64,000 nt of DNA from contig SAKE01000001.1 in the NCBI GenBank assembly GCA_004017275.1, forward strand, positions 186,001 to 250,000. The letters are read 5' to 3'. This DNA is from Mesorhizobium sp. (GTDB taxonomy: Bacteria > Pseudomonadota > Alphaproteobacteria > Rhizobiales > Rhizobiaceae). Below the pieces are notes generated by a model that searched no databases, was not told the origin of the DNA, and was given only the letters and a program-made list of their open reading frames with translations. The position numbers were made by a program, and so were the translations under genes. Numbering within the stretch: position 1 is the first letter of the stretch; the number at the start of each line of letters is the position of its first letter. This document shows, piece by piece, positions 42,703 to 51,860 of this stretch.

Positions 42703-44289
42703 GTGGTGAAGACGCCGCGCGCCACCCGCGGCATGGTGACCACGCCCCATCATCTGGCCAGCCAATCCGGCCTGGCGCAGCTGCGGGCCGGCAGGTCGGC
42801 GATCGCCGCGGTGGTAGCAGCGGCGGCAACGCTGGCGGTGGTCTATCCCCATATGTCCGGGCTCGGCGGCGACGGGTTCTGGCTGATCAGCGAACCTGGG
42901 CGCGAGCCGTTCGGCATCCAGGCAGCGGGGCGCAGCGGCCAAGCCGTCGACACGAACCTCTACGAACGCCGCGGCCTCTCGTCGATCCCGGCTCGCGGGC
43001 CGCTTGCGGCGAATACCGTCGCCGGTACGGTGGACGGCTGGCGGCGCGCGCTTGAGGTTAACGAGGAATGGGGCGAACGCGCTGATCTCGAACCACTGCT
43101 CGAGGACGCGATTTTCCATGCCGAGAACGGCGCGTTCGTCACACGCAGCCAGGAAGCGCTTACACGGGAGGGCTATGATGAACTGGTCGACGTGCCGGGC
43201 TTCGCGTCGGCTTTCCTGACGAGCGGTCAATGCCCGAGGCAAGGTGAGAAGATCAAGTACCCTGCTCTCGGCGAGACTTTTCGGGGGCTTGCGCGCCATG
43301 GGCTCGCCGACTTCTACCAGGGCCGGCTGGCAACGGAGATCGCAGCCGACCTTTCGACAGTGGGCTCACCCCTGACTGCCGGCGATCTCGCCGATCACTC
43401 CGGTGCTGCCTGCGATCTGCTTTCCGTCGATCTGCCGGGCGTCAGGGTGTTCAATCACCAGCCGCCGACGCAAGGGCTGGCATCGTTGATGATCCTGGCG
43501 TTGATGCAGCGTCTGGAGATTCCGCAAGCCGATGGATTTGCCCATATCCATGCGGCCGTCGAAGCGACCAAGCTTGCCTTCTCCCACCGCAACCGCATCG
43601 GCGATCCGGAAAGCATGCAAATCAAACCTGCCGCCCTGCTCGATCGGGCCTATCTCGACTCCCTGGCGACCAGGATCGATGCCCGCAAGGCGCAGCCATG
43701 GGAAACATATCCGGCCAAGGGCGATACGGTCTGGCTCGGCGCGATCGACGGCGAGGGCCGTGCCGTCAGCTACATCCAAAGCATCTACTATGATTTCGGC
43801 TCGGGCGTGGTCCTGCCGCAGACTGGCATCCTTTGGCAAAACCGCGGCGTCTCGTTTCGCCTGGATGGAATCGGTCCGCGAGCGCTTGAGCCCCGGAGGC
43901 TTCCGTTTCACACTCTCAACCCCGCCTTCGCTCAATTCGAGGACGGGCGTCGCCTGGTTTACGGCACGATGGGCGGCGATGGCCAGCCGCAGACGCTGGC
44001 TGCGATCTTCTCGCGCTATGCGATGTTCGGCCAAGGTTTGCAGGAGGCGGTGAGCGCCCCGCGTTGGCTGCTCGGGCGGCGCTGGGCCGATGAAGGCGCT
44101 TCATTGAAGCTGGAAGACGGGTTTTCGCCGCAGGCCGTCGATGAATTGCGCACCGCCGGCCACGACGTGGAACTGATTGAATCCCATAGCGACCTGATGG
44201 GTCACGCCGGAGCGATCGTGCTCCATGCGGACGGACTCCTGGAAGGCGCAGCCGATCCGCGCAGCGATGGGGCGGTGGCAGCATGGTGA
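42703..44289 (+). CDS. gamma-glutamyltransferase family protein
   Basis: About 528-aa Ntn-hydrolase of the gamma-glutamyltransferase family without a signal peptide, so probably cytoplasmic. ATLAVVYPHMSGLGGDGFWL and the autoprocessing site GDTVWLGAIDGEG, where the Thr would become the nucleophile of the small subunit. GGDGQPQTLAAIFSRY near the end is typical. The Thr-x-His of classic GGTs is Thr-x-Trp here, so it may cleave other gamma-linked amides. The GTG at 42703 has AAAGGA eight bases upstream. Overlaps the next gene by seven bases. Confidence 0.82.
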   Translation: MVKTPRATRGMVTTPHHLASQSGLAQLRAGRSAIAAVVAAAATLAVVYPHMSGLGGDGFWLISEPGREPFGIQAAGRSGQAVDTNLYERRGLSSIPARGPLAANTVAGTVDGWRRALEVNEEWGERADLEPLLEDAIFHAENGAFVTRSQEALTREGYDELVDVPGFASAFLTSGQCPRQGEKIKYPALGETFRGLARHGLADFYQGRLATEIAADLSTVGSPLTAGDLADHSGAACDLLSVDLPGVRVFNHQPPTQGLASLMILALMQRLEIPQADGFAHIHAAVEATKLAFSHRNRIGDPESMQIKPAALLDRAYLDSLATRIDARKAQPWETYPAKGDTVWLGAIDGEGRAVSYIQSIYYDFGSGVVLPQTGILWQNRGVSFRLDGIGPRALEPRRLPFHTLNPAFAQFEDGRRLVYGTMGGDGQPQTLAAIFSRYAMFGQGLQEAVSAPRWLLGRRWADEGASLKLEDGFSPQAVDELRTAGHDVELIESHSDLMGHAGAIVLHADGLLEGAADPRSDGAVAAW

Positions 44290-45710
44290 GCGCCGTCGCA
44301 GCAAATCTTCGAGAGGCTCGGACGGCCGTCGGAAGCCGGTCGACAGCGGCCTTGGCCCGGTGCTTCGGCGAGCGCGCGATCCTGCCCGGAGATCCGCGCT
44401 ACGAGGCAGCGCGCCGTGTCTGGAACGGTATGATCGATCGGCGGCCACTGGCCGTTCTGCGCTGCACCGGCAACGAGGACGTGCGGGCCGCGCTCGATTT
44501 TGCGGCAGAGGTCGACGTGCCGGTTGCCGTCCGGGGCGGGGGCCACAGTGTCGCTGGCCATGGTGTCGTCGACGGAGGCATCGTCATCGACCTTTCGCCG
44601 ATGGCAACCGTCACGGTGGATCCCTCCAATTCCATAGCCGACGCCGGGGGCGGTACGCAGTGGGGCGGGTTCGATGCCGCAACGCAGCGCCATGGGCTGG
44701 CCACCACGGGCGGCCTGATATCGCATACGGGCATCGCCGGACTGACGCTGGGCGGCGGCTTCGGCTGGCTCACACGCAAGCACGGCCTCAGCTGCGACAA
44801 TCTTATCGAAGCGGAAGTCGTATGCGTCGACGGGCGCGTTCTCCGCGCTTCACCGGAAGAAAACGCCGAACTCTACTGGGCGTTGCGAGGTGGCGGCGGC
44901 AATTTCGGCGTGGTGACGCGGTTCCGCTACCGCCTCCATCACCTGGGTCCGAACGTTCTGTGCGGCACGATCGCCTTTGCACGCGCCAGCACCCGCGACA
45001 TGCTGCGGCGCTATCGCGATGTCATGGCTACAGCGCCCGACGAACTCGCTGCCTACATGACGTTCGGCACTCTGCCGGACGGTGAAAGGGCTATCGTCCT
45101 GACTACGCTCTACGCTGGTCCGGCAGAAGACGGGGCAGGGTGGATGGAGCGGCTGAGGCGTTGCGGTACGCCGCTGGCCGATCTTGTCGCCAGCCGGCCC
45201 TATACCGACTTCCAGAAATCGCTCGATGGCTCGCAATATGCCGGCCGCCGGGCTTACTGGAAGTCGTCCTTTCTGTCGGGGCTCAGCGACGAAGCCATCG
45301 ACATGGCGATCACCTGCGCCGCCGAATTGCCCGCCAGGGACGCGATCCTGAACATCGAGCGCTATGGCGGTGCGGCATCGCGTGTTCCGCCGGAGGCGAC
45401 CGCCTTTCCGCACCGCGATAGCGAATATCTGATCAACATCATGTCGGTCTGGGACGATCCGGAACGAGACGGCGCCAACGTCGGCTGGGCAAGGGAGAGT
45501 TGGGCGGCAATGGCGCCCTTTGTCCAGAGCCGATCCTACTCGAATTTTCTTGGTGATGAAGGGCAGTCGCGGGTGCGTGAAGCGTTCGGGGTCAATTTCG
45601 ACCGGCTCGCCACGATCAAGGCACGCTTCGACCCTGGGAATCGGCTTTGTGTGAATCAGAACATCGTGCCGACGAGCGGCGCGATGACAAACATTGAGGA
45701 GACGAAATGA
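44283..45710 (+). CDS. FAD-linked oxidase, berberine-bridge-enzyme type
   Basis: 475-aa flavoprotein of the VAO/BBE group. FAD-binding PCMH domain with AVRGGGHSVAGHGVVDGGIV, whose His usually carries the covalent FAD; GLTLGGGFGWLTRKHGL; and the C-terminal BBE segment FDPGNRLCVNQNI. Oxidises an alcohol, sugar or amine. Fourth gene of the 40.9-46.2 kb operon, overlapping its neighbours at both ends. Confidence 0.9.
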   Translation: MVSAVAANLREARTAVGSRSTAALARCFGERAILPGDPRYEAARRVWNGMIDRRPLAVLRCTGNEDVRAALDFAAEVDVPVAVRGGGHSVAGHGVVDGGIVIDLSPMATVTVDPSNSIADAGGGTQWGGFDAATQRHGLATTGGLISHTGIAGLTLGGGFGWLTRKHGLSCDNLIEAEVVCVDGRVLRASPEENAELYWALRGGGGNFGVVTRFRYRLHHLGPNVLCGTIAFARASTRDMLRRYRDVMATAPDELAAYMTFGTLPDGERAIVLTTLYAGPAEDGAGWMERLRRCGTPLADLVASRPYTDFQKSLDGSQYAGRRAYWKSSFLSGLSDEAIDMAITCAAELPARDAILNIERYGGAASRVPPEATAFPHRDSEYLINIMSVWDDPERDGANVGWARESWAAMAPFVQSRSYSNFLGDEGQSRVREAFGVNFDRLATIKARFDPGNRLCVNQNIVPTSGAMTNIEETK

Positions 45711-46204
45711 GCGACGTCTGTGGCGTGACCGGCCTGTTCCATGTCCTCGTGAAGACCAACGACCTCCCCCTGACGCTGAAGTTCTACAAGGAGGTCATCG
45801 GCCTGCGCGAGGCGCCGCGGCCGGCATTCGGCAACCCGGGTGCGTGGCTCGCCTGCTCTTCGCCGGTCGGTGAGCAGATCATCCATATCTGGGCGGGCGG
45901 CGCGGGGATGGGCCCTACCGGCGTGTCGCCCTACGGCACCGGCACCATCGACCACGTATCTTTCACTGCAATCGGGCATGAGGGGTACCGCGCGCGTTTC
46001 AAGAAATACGGATTGCCCTGGCGCGAATACATCATCCCGAACACAACGCTCTGGCAACTGTTCGTCTACGACCCGAGCGGTGTCCAGATCGAGCTGACAT
46101 TCGATTCCGCCAATGAAGGCGAGCCGCACAAGCCGATCGCGCCGGAAAACGCATACACGCCTGGCGAGGATTTTTTCGACCAGCCGACCTACCCCAGTCT
46201 TTAG
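45707..46204 (+). CDS. VOC (glyoxalase/bleomycin-resistance) superfamily protein
   Basis: 165-aa VOC metalloenzyme fold. GLFHVLVKTNDLPLTLKFYK gives the first His; TGTIDHVSFTAIG and YDPSGVQIELTFD give the second His and the metal Glu of the paired beta-alpha-beta-beta-beta modules. Function in this operon unknown: dioxygenase, epimerase or lyase are possible. ATGA overlap with the FAD oxidase gene. Confidence 0.85.
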   Translation: MSDVCGVTGLFHVLVKTNDLPLTLKFYKEVIGLREAPRPAFGNPGAWLACSSPVGEQIIHIWAGGAGMGPTGVSPYGTGTIDHVSFTAIGHEGYRARFKKYGLPWREYIIPNTTLWQLFVYDPSGVQIELTFDSANEGEPHKPIAPENAYTPGEDFFDQPTYPSL

Positions 46205-46516
46205 CGACGCCGATCGGTCGACAGCACAGCGAGCGAGGAGACGACAAAAGAATAGGCAGAACGGAAATTGTGAATTGACTAAAAAACGACCAGTGCTTTC
46301 GTGCACAAGCGGAAGGCGATGGTTGTTACTAAAAAGTTGTAAATAATGAACGAGATTTCGACCTCGTCTCGCTAAATAAGCATCGAATTTCATAAAAAAG
46401 ACTGGTTCAAAGAACGAAGGGGAGCGCCGAAGGATTTCACAGAATTGGCATTCAACTTGCATCGCACAATCGAGAAGTGACTGTCGCGCTCAAGCAATCT
46501 CAGTATGGAGAGCACA
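46205..46516. other. AT-rich intergenic region with sigma-54 promoter
   Basis: About 310 bases. GAACGAGATTTCGACCTCGTCTC (about 46348-46370) can form a stem and may end the upstream operon. The sigma-54 promoter at 46445-46460 follows. No gene is seen. Confidence 0.5.
46445..46460 (+). promoter_or_regulatory. sigma-54 promoter of the polyamine-type ABC operon
   Basis: TTGGCATTCAACTTGC: GG at 46447-46448, GC at 46459-46460, ten bases between. About 57 bases before the start codon. Implies activation under nitrogen limitation. Confidence 0.7.
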
Positions 46517-47722
46517 ATGGCAATGAAATCCGATCATGAATCCGATGCCACGCCCCTGGAAAGTGCGGGATCGGGAGAGAAGTCGACCGCGGGTTCCGGC
46601 CTGTCGAGACGCAAGTTCCTGGCAACGACGGCAGCTGCCGCCGCCGCCGTGTCCTGGAGCAACCTGACCATCGTCAACAAGGCCAAGGCCGCCGGCACGC
46701 TCAGGGTGCTGGCATGGCCCGGCTACGACGAAAAACCCGTCGTCGGGCAATTCGAGGAGGAGAACGGCGTAAAGGTCGAGTTCAAGAACTACATCGGCGG
46801 CGAGCAGATGATGCAGTTCTACGCCCAATCGCCGAAAGGAACCTTCGACGCCATCATCAGCGACGCCGAATATGTCCAGAAATTCGTCGCTCAGAACGCT
46901 GTGGTGCCGCTGAAGAAGGCGGATTTCAAACATCTTGCGGATTTCCATCCGGCCTACCAGGACTTTGCGCCGCTGCGCACTGGCGACGCGGCCACAACCT
47001 GGGGCATTGGCACGCGGTTCTCGTTCTATGGCATCTCCTACAACACGAAGTTCGTGAGTGATGAGGAGGCATCGAGCTGGAGCAATCTCTTGATGCCGAA
47101 GTTCAAGAACAAGGTCGTCATGTTCGACTGGTATTTGCCGAACATGAGCAATGCGAGCCTCGCGGTGTTCCCCAACAACCAGGCGCCCTACGACATCACC
47201 GCCGACCAACTCGGCAAGGTCAAGGAGTGGCTGACCAAGCTGCGGCCGCAGATCGTTTCCTTTGCGCCGCAGAACCAGGGTCTGGTGACGGCGCTGCTCA
47301 GCGAAGATGCGATCGTCACGCCTTATGGCGATATGGACATCGAGATGACGGTGGCCGGCTACGACAACTTCAAGTCGTCGGTGCCGAAAGAAGGATCTAT
47401 CCGCTGGAGCGAAGCGGCATGCCTGTGCGCCGACAGCTCGAACCAGGAGCTCGCTCTGAAGTGGATCGAGTATATGAGCCGGCCCGACATCCAGGCCAAG
47501 CTGGTCTACACGAAGGGGTTCAAGGCACGGGCGCCGAACATGAAGGTCGTCGATTATTGGGATGACGACCAGAAGAAGATCATGAAGTATATCCCAGATC
47601 CCAAGGCGCCCGGAAAACTGCTCGTCGAATCCTATATCGAGCTGACGGCGCCGCGCGGCCTGCCCGTCAAGCAACCCGAAGCCGATTGGCAGGCGATTTT
47701 CAATGCCTTCAAATCCGCCTGA
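46517..47722 (+). CDS. ABC transporter substrate-binding protein, PotD/PotF-like, Tat-exported
   Basis: 401-aa periplasmic binding protein of the spermidine/putrescine group. A twin-arginine signal is clear: GLSRRKFLATTAAAAAAVSW. The mature part starts GTLRVLAWPGYDEKPVVGQF, and TPYGDMDIEMTVAGY and CLCADSSNQELALKWIEYM follow. The ATG at 46517 follows GGAG; an upstream in-frame ATG at 46505 is less well placed. Ligand unknown; amidohydrolase and creatininase genes in the same operon suggest an N-heterocycle or amide (inference). Confidence 0.9.
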   Translation: MAMKSDHESDATPLESAGSGEKSTAGSGLSRRKFLATTAAAAAAVSWSNLTIVNKAKAAGTLRVLAWPGYDEKPVVGQFEEENGVKVEFKNYIGGEQMMQFYAQSPKGTFDAIISDAEYVQKFVAQNAVVPLKKADFKHLADFHPAYQDFAPLRTGDAATTWGIGTRFSFYGISYNTKFVSDEEASSWSNLLMPKFKNKVVMFDWYLPNMSNASLAVFPNNQAPYDITADQLGKVKEWLTKLRPQIVSFAPQNQGLVTALLSEDAIVTPYGDMDIEMTVAGYDNFKSSVPKEGSIRWSEAACLCADSSNQELALKWIEYMSRPDIQAKLVYTKGFKARAPNMKVVDYWDDDQKKIMKYIPDPKAPGKLLVESYIELTAPRGLPVKQPEADWQAIFNAFKSA

Positions 47723-47778
47723 CGGCATAGGCGGGGTGGGGCGGCGTTGATGCGCTGCCCCGCGCCCTGTCCATCACG

Positions 47779-49002
47779 ATGAACATCTGGACGAAATCAT
47801 TGGATTACGAGAGCTTGGCGACGACCGATACGCCGGATCGACCGGTGGAGCTTCCTGATATCGAGATCAGGGCGATTGCGAAGAGCTTCAACGGGATGAC
47901 CGCGCTTGACGAGGTGAGCTTCACGGTGGAGCGTGGTGAATTCCTCGCGATCATGGGCCCGAGCGGCTGTGGCAAGACGACACTCTTGCGCATCCTTGCA
48001 GGGTTGGAGACCGCCGACAGCGGCACGCTTTTATCGCGCGGCAAACGCATCGACCAGATCCCGGTGCACAGGCGCAACATGCGGCTGGTCTGGCAGAACT
48101 ACGCATTGTTTCCGCATCTCAATGTGCGCAACAACATCGAGTTCGGCCTAAAGCTGCAGAAGCTCGAACGCAGGGTGATCGACGCCAAGGTTGCGGCAAT
48201 CGCCGAGATGGTGCGGCTGACCGAGTTCCTCGATCACAGGGTGACGGTACTTTCTGGAGGGCAGCGGCAGCGCGTGGCCATCGCGCGGGCGCTGGTGACG
48301 GAGCCGGACATCCTGCTGCTCGACGAGCCGCTCAGCGCTCTGGACGCCAACCTGCGCGTTCATATGCAGAGCGAGCTGAAGCGGCTGCAGCAGACGCTCG
48401 GAATCGCCTTCGTCTACATTACCCACAACCAGAGCGAGGCCTTCTCGACCGCCGACCGCGTGGTCGTCATGAATCGCGGTCGCATTGAGCAGATTGGCGC
48501 GCCGCGCGAGATATATCTGTGGCCGCGCACCCGTTTCGCCGCGGAATTCGTTGGCTCCAACAATCTTCTCGAAGGCAGGATCGCTTCCGTCGACGGAAAT
48601 GTCGTGTCGGTCGACTGCGGCGCAGGGCGGTTCTTCGTCGCGTTGCCGGACGAGCGCCTTGCCCACGGCTATCGGCCTGCACCCAAGGCGACGGTGACGC
48701 TGGTCATCCAGGCCAGCAAAGTCCGCGGCCATGCCACCGGCGTCGCGAACGAGAATCAGGTCACGGCTGTGGTCACCGACACCGAGTTCACCGGGTCGCA
48801 GATCGTGCAGCATCTGAGGCTGGAGGATGGCACTGCCCTGCGCATGATCGCGCCGGATCCCTTCAGCGGTTCGACCCCCGGCCCTGGCTCGACCATCGAC
48901 GTCTACTGGTCGCCCGAGGATTGCGTTCTGGTCGGGCCGCGTATCTTGCCGAGTTCGCAGAACATTCCCGGCACGAAATCCTATGTGCGGATGGGAGGCT
49001 AG
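47779..49002 (+). CDS. ABC transporter ATPase, PotA-like
   Basis: 407-aa ATPase with a C-terminal TOBE regulatory domain. Walker A MGPSGCGKTTLLRILAG, Q-loop WQNYALFPHLNV, signature LSGGQRQRVAIARALV, Walker B ILLLDEPLSALD, switch His YITHNQSEAF. The N-terminus has ~25 extra residues. Follows the binding-protein gene by 56 bases and precedes two permease genes. Confidence 0.93.
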   Translation: MNIWTKSLDYESLATTDTPDRPVELPDIEIRAIAKSFNGMTALDEVSFTVERGEFLAIMGPSGCGKTTLLRILAGLETADSGTLLSRGKRIDQIPVHRRNMRLVWQNYALFPHLNVRNNIEFGLKLQKLERRVIDAKVAAIAEMVRLTEFLDHRVTVLSGGQRQRVAIARALVTEPDILLLDEPLSALDANLRVHMQSELKRLQQTLGIAFVYITHNQSEAFSTADRVVVMNRGRIEQIGAPREIYLWPRTRFAAEFVGSNNLLEGRIASVDGNVVSVDCGAGRFFVALPDERLAHGYRPAPKATVTLVIQASKVRGHATGVANENQVTAVVTDTEFTGSQIVQHLRLEDGTALRMIAPDPFSGSTPGPGSTIDVYWSPEDCVLVGPRILPSSQNIPGTKSYVRMGG

Positions 49003-49005
49003 ACC

Positions 49006-49947
49006 ATGGCCGATATCGTCTCGGAGGCGAGCACGGTACCGTTGACCAACAGCAAGAAGCCGCGCGGCCGGACCAATCGGCTAATGATCGCGATGCTGGC
49101 GCTGCCCACCTTCTATTCGCTGGTGTTTTTCATCGGTCCGCTGATCTTTCTGATCGCGCTCTCGTTGTGGAAGGTGGAGAATTTCCGGGTGGTGCCGGCG
49201 TTTACGCTGGAAAACTATATCAGTGTCGGCCAGCAGATGTTCGGCAATTCCAACTACAGCATTGCGATTTTGCAATCGCTCTACGTCGCGGCAACGACCG
49301 CGGCGCTGTGCGTGGCGCTCTGCGGAGCCTTCGTGCTTGCACTCGTCTACACGCTGCCATCGCGCCTGCATCGGCTGGCACTGCTGCTTGCCGTCGCCCC
49401 TTTCTGGACGAGCTACATCCTGCGCGTGTTTGCCTGGCAGATCCTGCTGGCCAAGCGCGGCATCATCAACACGGCGCTGTCCGCGATGGGGATCGACTGG
49501 CAATTGGCCGTCCTCAACACGCAGACCGCCACGCGCATAGGGCTGCTGCACTATTCGGCCCCGGTGATCATTGTCATTCTGTTCGTCACCGTGAAGAGCA
49601 TAGATCGCGACCTGATCGAGGCGGCCCGAAATCTGGGCGCGACACGCTGGACGACTTTTCGCACCGTCATCCTGCCGCTCAGCCGGGTCGGAATTGTCTT
49701 GTCCTTCTGCTTCGCCAGCATCATCGCCTTCGGCGACGTGCTTTCCGGTTCGATCCTCGGCGGGGGTGCCGGACGGTCGCTGGTCGGATCGGTTCCGCTC
49801 TTCGCCAACGTGATCATGAGCGACTATTCGGGCTCAACCAATCTGCCGCGCGTCTGCGTTCTCGCCATCATCATGGTGCTGATCCTCGTCTTCATCTTGA
49901 TGGCCGGCATGAAAGGCTCCGAAGCCGCCCAGCGGAGCATCAGCTGA
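49006..49947 (+). CDS. ABC transporter permease, PotB-like
   Basis: 313-aa permease with six predicted helices and a polar N-terminal tail of ~25 residues. EAA loop IEAARNLGATRWTTFRTVILP. First of the permease pair, three bases after the ATPase gene. Confidence 0.92.
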   Translation: MADIVSEASTVPLTNSKKPRGRTNRLMIAMLALPTFYSLVFFIGPLIFLIALSLWKVENFRVVPAFTLENYISVGQQMFGNSNYSIAILQSLYVAATTAALCVALCGAFVLALVYTLPSRLHRLALLLAVAPFWTSYILRVFAWQILLAKRGIINTALSAMGIDWQLAVLNTQTATRIGLLHYSAPVIIVILFVTVKSIDRDLIEAARNLGATRWTTFRTVILPLSRVGIVLSFCFASIIAFGDVLSGSILGGGAGRSLVGSVPLFANVIMSDYSGSTNLPRVCVLAIIMVLILVFILMAGMKGSEAAQRSIS

Positions 49948-49949
49948 CC

Positions 49950-50804
49950 ATGGCGGAAGTCGTCGTCCTCCGACGGAGCAACCCCGACGGGCGTCCACTG
50001 CTGACGCTGCTCGGCCGCGTCTATCTCGGCGTCGCCTTCGTCTTTCTGTTTCTGCCGATCATCACCTTGCTGGTCTTCTCCTTCCAGAAGAATCAATACG
50101 CCTCGATACCCGGCCAGGGTTGGTCGCTGCGTTGGTACGAGAAACTGTTCAGCGACGACATGCTGCTTTCCGCCTTGTCGAATAGCCTCATCGTGTCGCC
50201 GATCGCGGCGACGGCAGCGTCGATCATAGGCTTTTGCGCTGCCTACGCCGTGAACCGCTTCGTCTTTCCCGGGCGCTCCACGTTGGCGGTCGTCATCGTG
50301 CTTCCGATCCTCATCCCACCGCTTATCCTCGGCATTGGTTTCCTTGGCCTCCTGTCCCGCTTGCATCTGGAAGGACAGTTGTTGAGCGTCATCATCGCCC
50401 ATGTCGCACTGACGACGCCGGCTGCGATGGCGATCATCCAGCTGCGCCTCAGCCAGTTGCCCGCCTCGCTGGAGGAGGCCTCGTGGAATCTCGGAGCCAC
50501 CGAATGGCAGACGCTTTGGAAGGTCGTGCTGCCCTGCGCGGCGAGCGGCATCGCCGGCGGTTGGCTGCTGGCCTTCACCTTCTCCTTTGACGAGTTCGTC
50601 ATCGCCTGGTTCGTCTCGGGGTTCCAGCCGACCTTGCCGGTGACCATCTACACCTATCTCGCGGCTTCAGCCGATCCGTCGCTGAACGCCATCGCCAGCA
50701 TCATCTTCGTGTTCTCCGGCCTGCTTCTCGCCGGTGCCGAACTGCTGGTCATTCCGATGGTCATCCGGGCGTCCTCGCCCGGCCGCCGCTCCGTGCCGGC
50801 GTGA
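49950..50804 (+). CDS. ABC transporter permease, PotC-like
   Basis: 284-aa permease with six predicted helices. EAA loop LEEASWNLGATEWQTLWKVV. The ATG at 49950 gives normal length; the open frame extends far upstream only as a shadow of the ATPase and PotB-like genes. Its TGA overlaps the LysR GTG (GTGA). Confidence 0.92.
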   Translation: MAEVVVLRRSNPDGRPLLTLLGRVYLGVAFVFLFLPIITLLVFSFQKNQYASIPGQGWSLRWYEKLFSDDMLLSALSNSLIVSPIAATAASIIGFCAAYAVNRFVFPGRSTLAVVIVLPILIPPLILGIGFLGLLSRLHLEGQLLSVIIAHVALTTPAAMAIIQLRLSQLPASLEEASWNLGATEWQTLWKVVLPCAASGIAGGWLLAFTFSFDEFVIAWFVSGFQPTLPVTIYTYLAASADPSLNAIASIIFVFSGLLLAGAELLVIPMVIRASSPGRRSVPA

Positions 50805-51823
50805 ACGGCGCGACGAGCCGCGGCATGGTGATGCAGCCTGTCTTGCAAGAGCCGCTTCAACCGGTAAGGATCGATGCCCCGGCAATGGCGGGCGGCAATA
50901 TGGTGCGGCAAAATCTCTTGTGGCGACGGCTCGATTGGAACCTCATGCGGGTGTTCTACGAGATCGTCCAGAACGGTGGCGTAACGGCCGCGGCGCGCGC
51001 CATGAACCGACAGCAACCGGCGACCAGCCAGGCGTTGGCCAGGCTTGAGGATCAGCTCGGCGTCGCCCTGTGCGAGCGTGGACCCGGCGGCTTTGCGGTT
51101 ACGGAAGAAGGCGAGATCATCTTCCGCATCGCCAGCGAAATGGTGGAGCTGATGCGCCATGCGCCCGACCTGTTGACCCAGGCGGCCGGGACAGTCAGGG
51201 GCATGCTGCGCATTTCGATGATGTCGAGCACTCGCAGCCGCGATTTTGACGAGATACTGACTGCGATCATGCGCCGCCATCGGCATCTCGAGATCACGGT
51301 CGACCTCGCGCCCTGGCGCAGTGCGCTCGACGCCGTCCAGAACGGCGATGCCGATTTGGCAGTGACCTACGTCCAGATCCTCGACCCGTCGCTGACCTAC
51401 CAGCCGGTGTTCCACGAGGTGCAGCAGCTCTATTGCAGCCCGCTTCATCCGCTCTACGGCGGTCGGTTCGATGATCCAGGCGCCCTGGCCAACGAGTATT
51501 TCTTTTTGACGGGTCGCGACGAGCCGGTCGAAATGACCAATTTCCGGTTGCAGTTCGGCCTGGGCACGTTGACCCGCGGCGGTTCCGAGGACCTCGGTGA
51601 ACTGAAGCGGCTGATCCTGACCGGCACGGGTATCGGTTTTCTGCCGTCTCTGACGGTCATGGAGGAGGTCAATCAGCGCACGCTGTGGCCGCTTCTTTCT
51701 TATGGGCCTTTGCCCTCCTATCCCGTGCATCTCGTCGCGCGTCCGCAGGCAATGCGCTCGCTACCCGCGCAGTTGTTCTTCGACGAGGCGCGCCGCCGGC
51801 TGCGTGCGAGGCGCCAGGATTGA
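50801..51823 (+). CDS. LysR family transcriptional regulator
   Basis: 340-aa regulator. The N-terminal HTH is LMRVFYEIVQNGGVTAAARA with PATSQALARLEDQLGVALC; the C-terminal half is a periplasmic-binding-like effector domain (FLTGRDEPVEMTNF, LTGTGIGFLPS). The first ~35 residues are an extension; a start at the ATG at 50900 would remove it. It lies inside the operon, coupled to the permease, which is unusual for LysR genes (normally divergent). It probably senses the imported compound. Confidence 0.87.
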   Translation: MNGATSRGMVMQPVLQEPLQPVRIDAPAMAGGNMVRQNLLWRRLDWNLMRVFYEIVQNGGVTAAARAMNRQQPATSQALARLEDQLGVALCERGPGGFAVTEEGEIIFRIASEMVELMRHAPDLLTQAAGTVRGMLRISMMSSTRSRDFDEILTAIMRRHRHLEITVDLAPWRSALDAVQNGDADLAVTYVQILDPSLTYQPVFHEVQQLYCSPLHPLYGGRFDDPGALANEYFFLTGRDEPVEMTNFRLQFGLGTLTRGGSEDLGELKRLILTGTGIGFLPSLTVMEEVNQRTLWPLLSYGPLPSYPVHLVARPQAMRSLPAQLFFDEARRRLRARRQD

Positions 51824-51860
51824 CCATTTTCGATCGCCAAACAGTGCATTGGAGACAAGA

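Noticed and set aside
48239..48252. Another TGACGGTACTTTCTGG match to the dispersed-repeat start
   Set aside because: It lies inside the PotA-like ATPase gene at the conserved LSGGQ motif and lacks the other repeat blocks, so it is coincidence.
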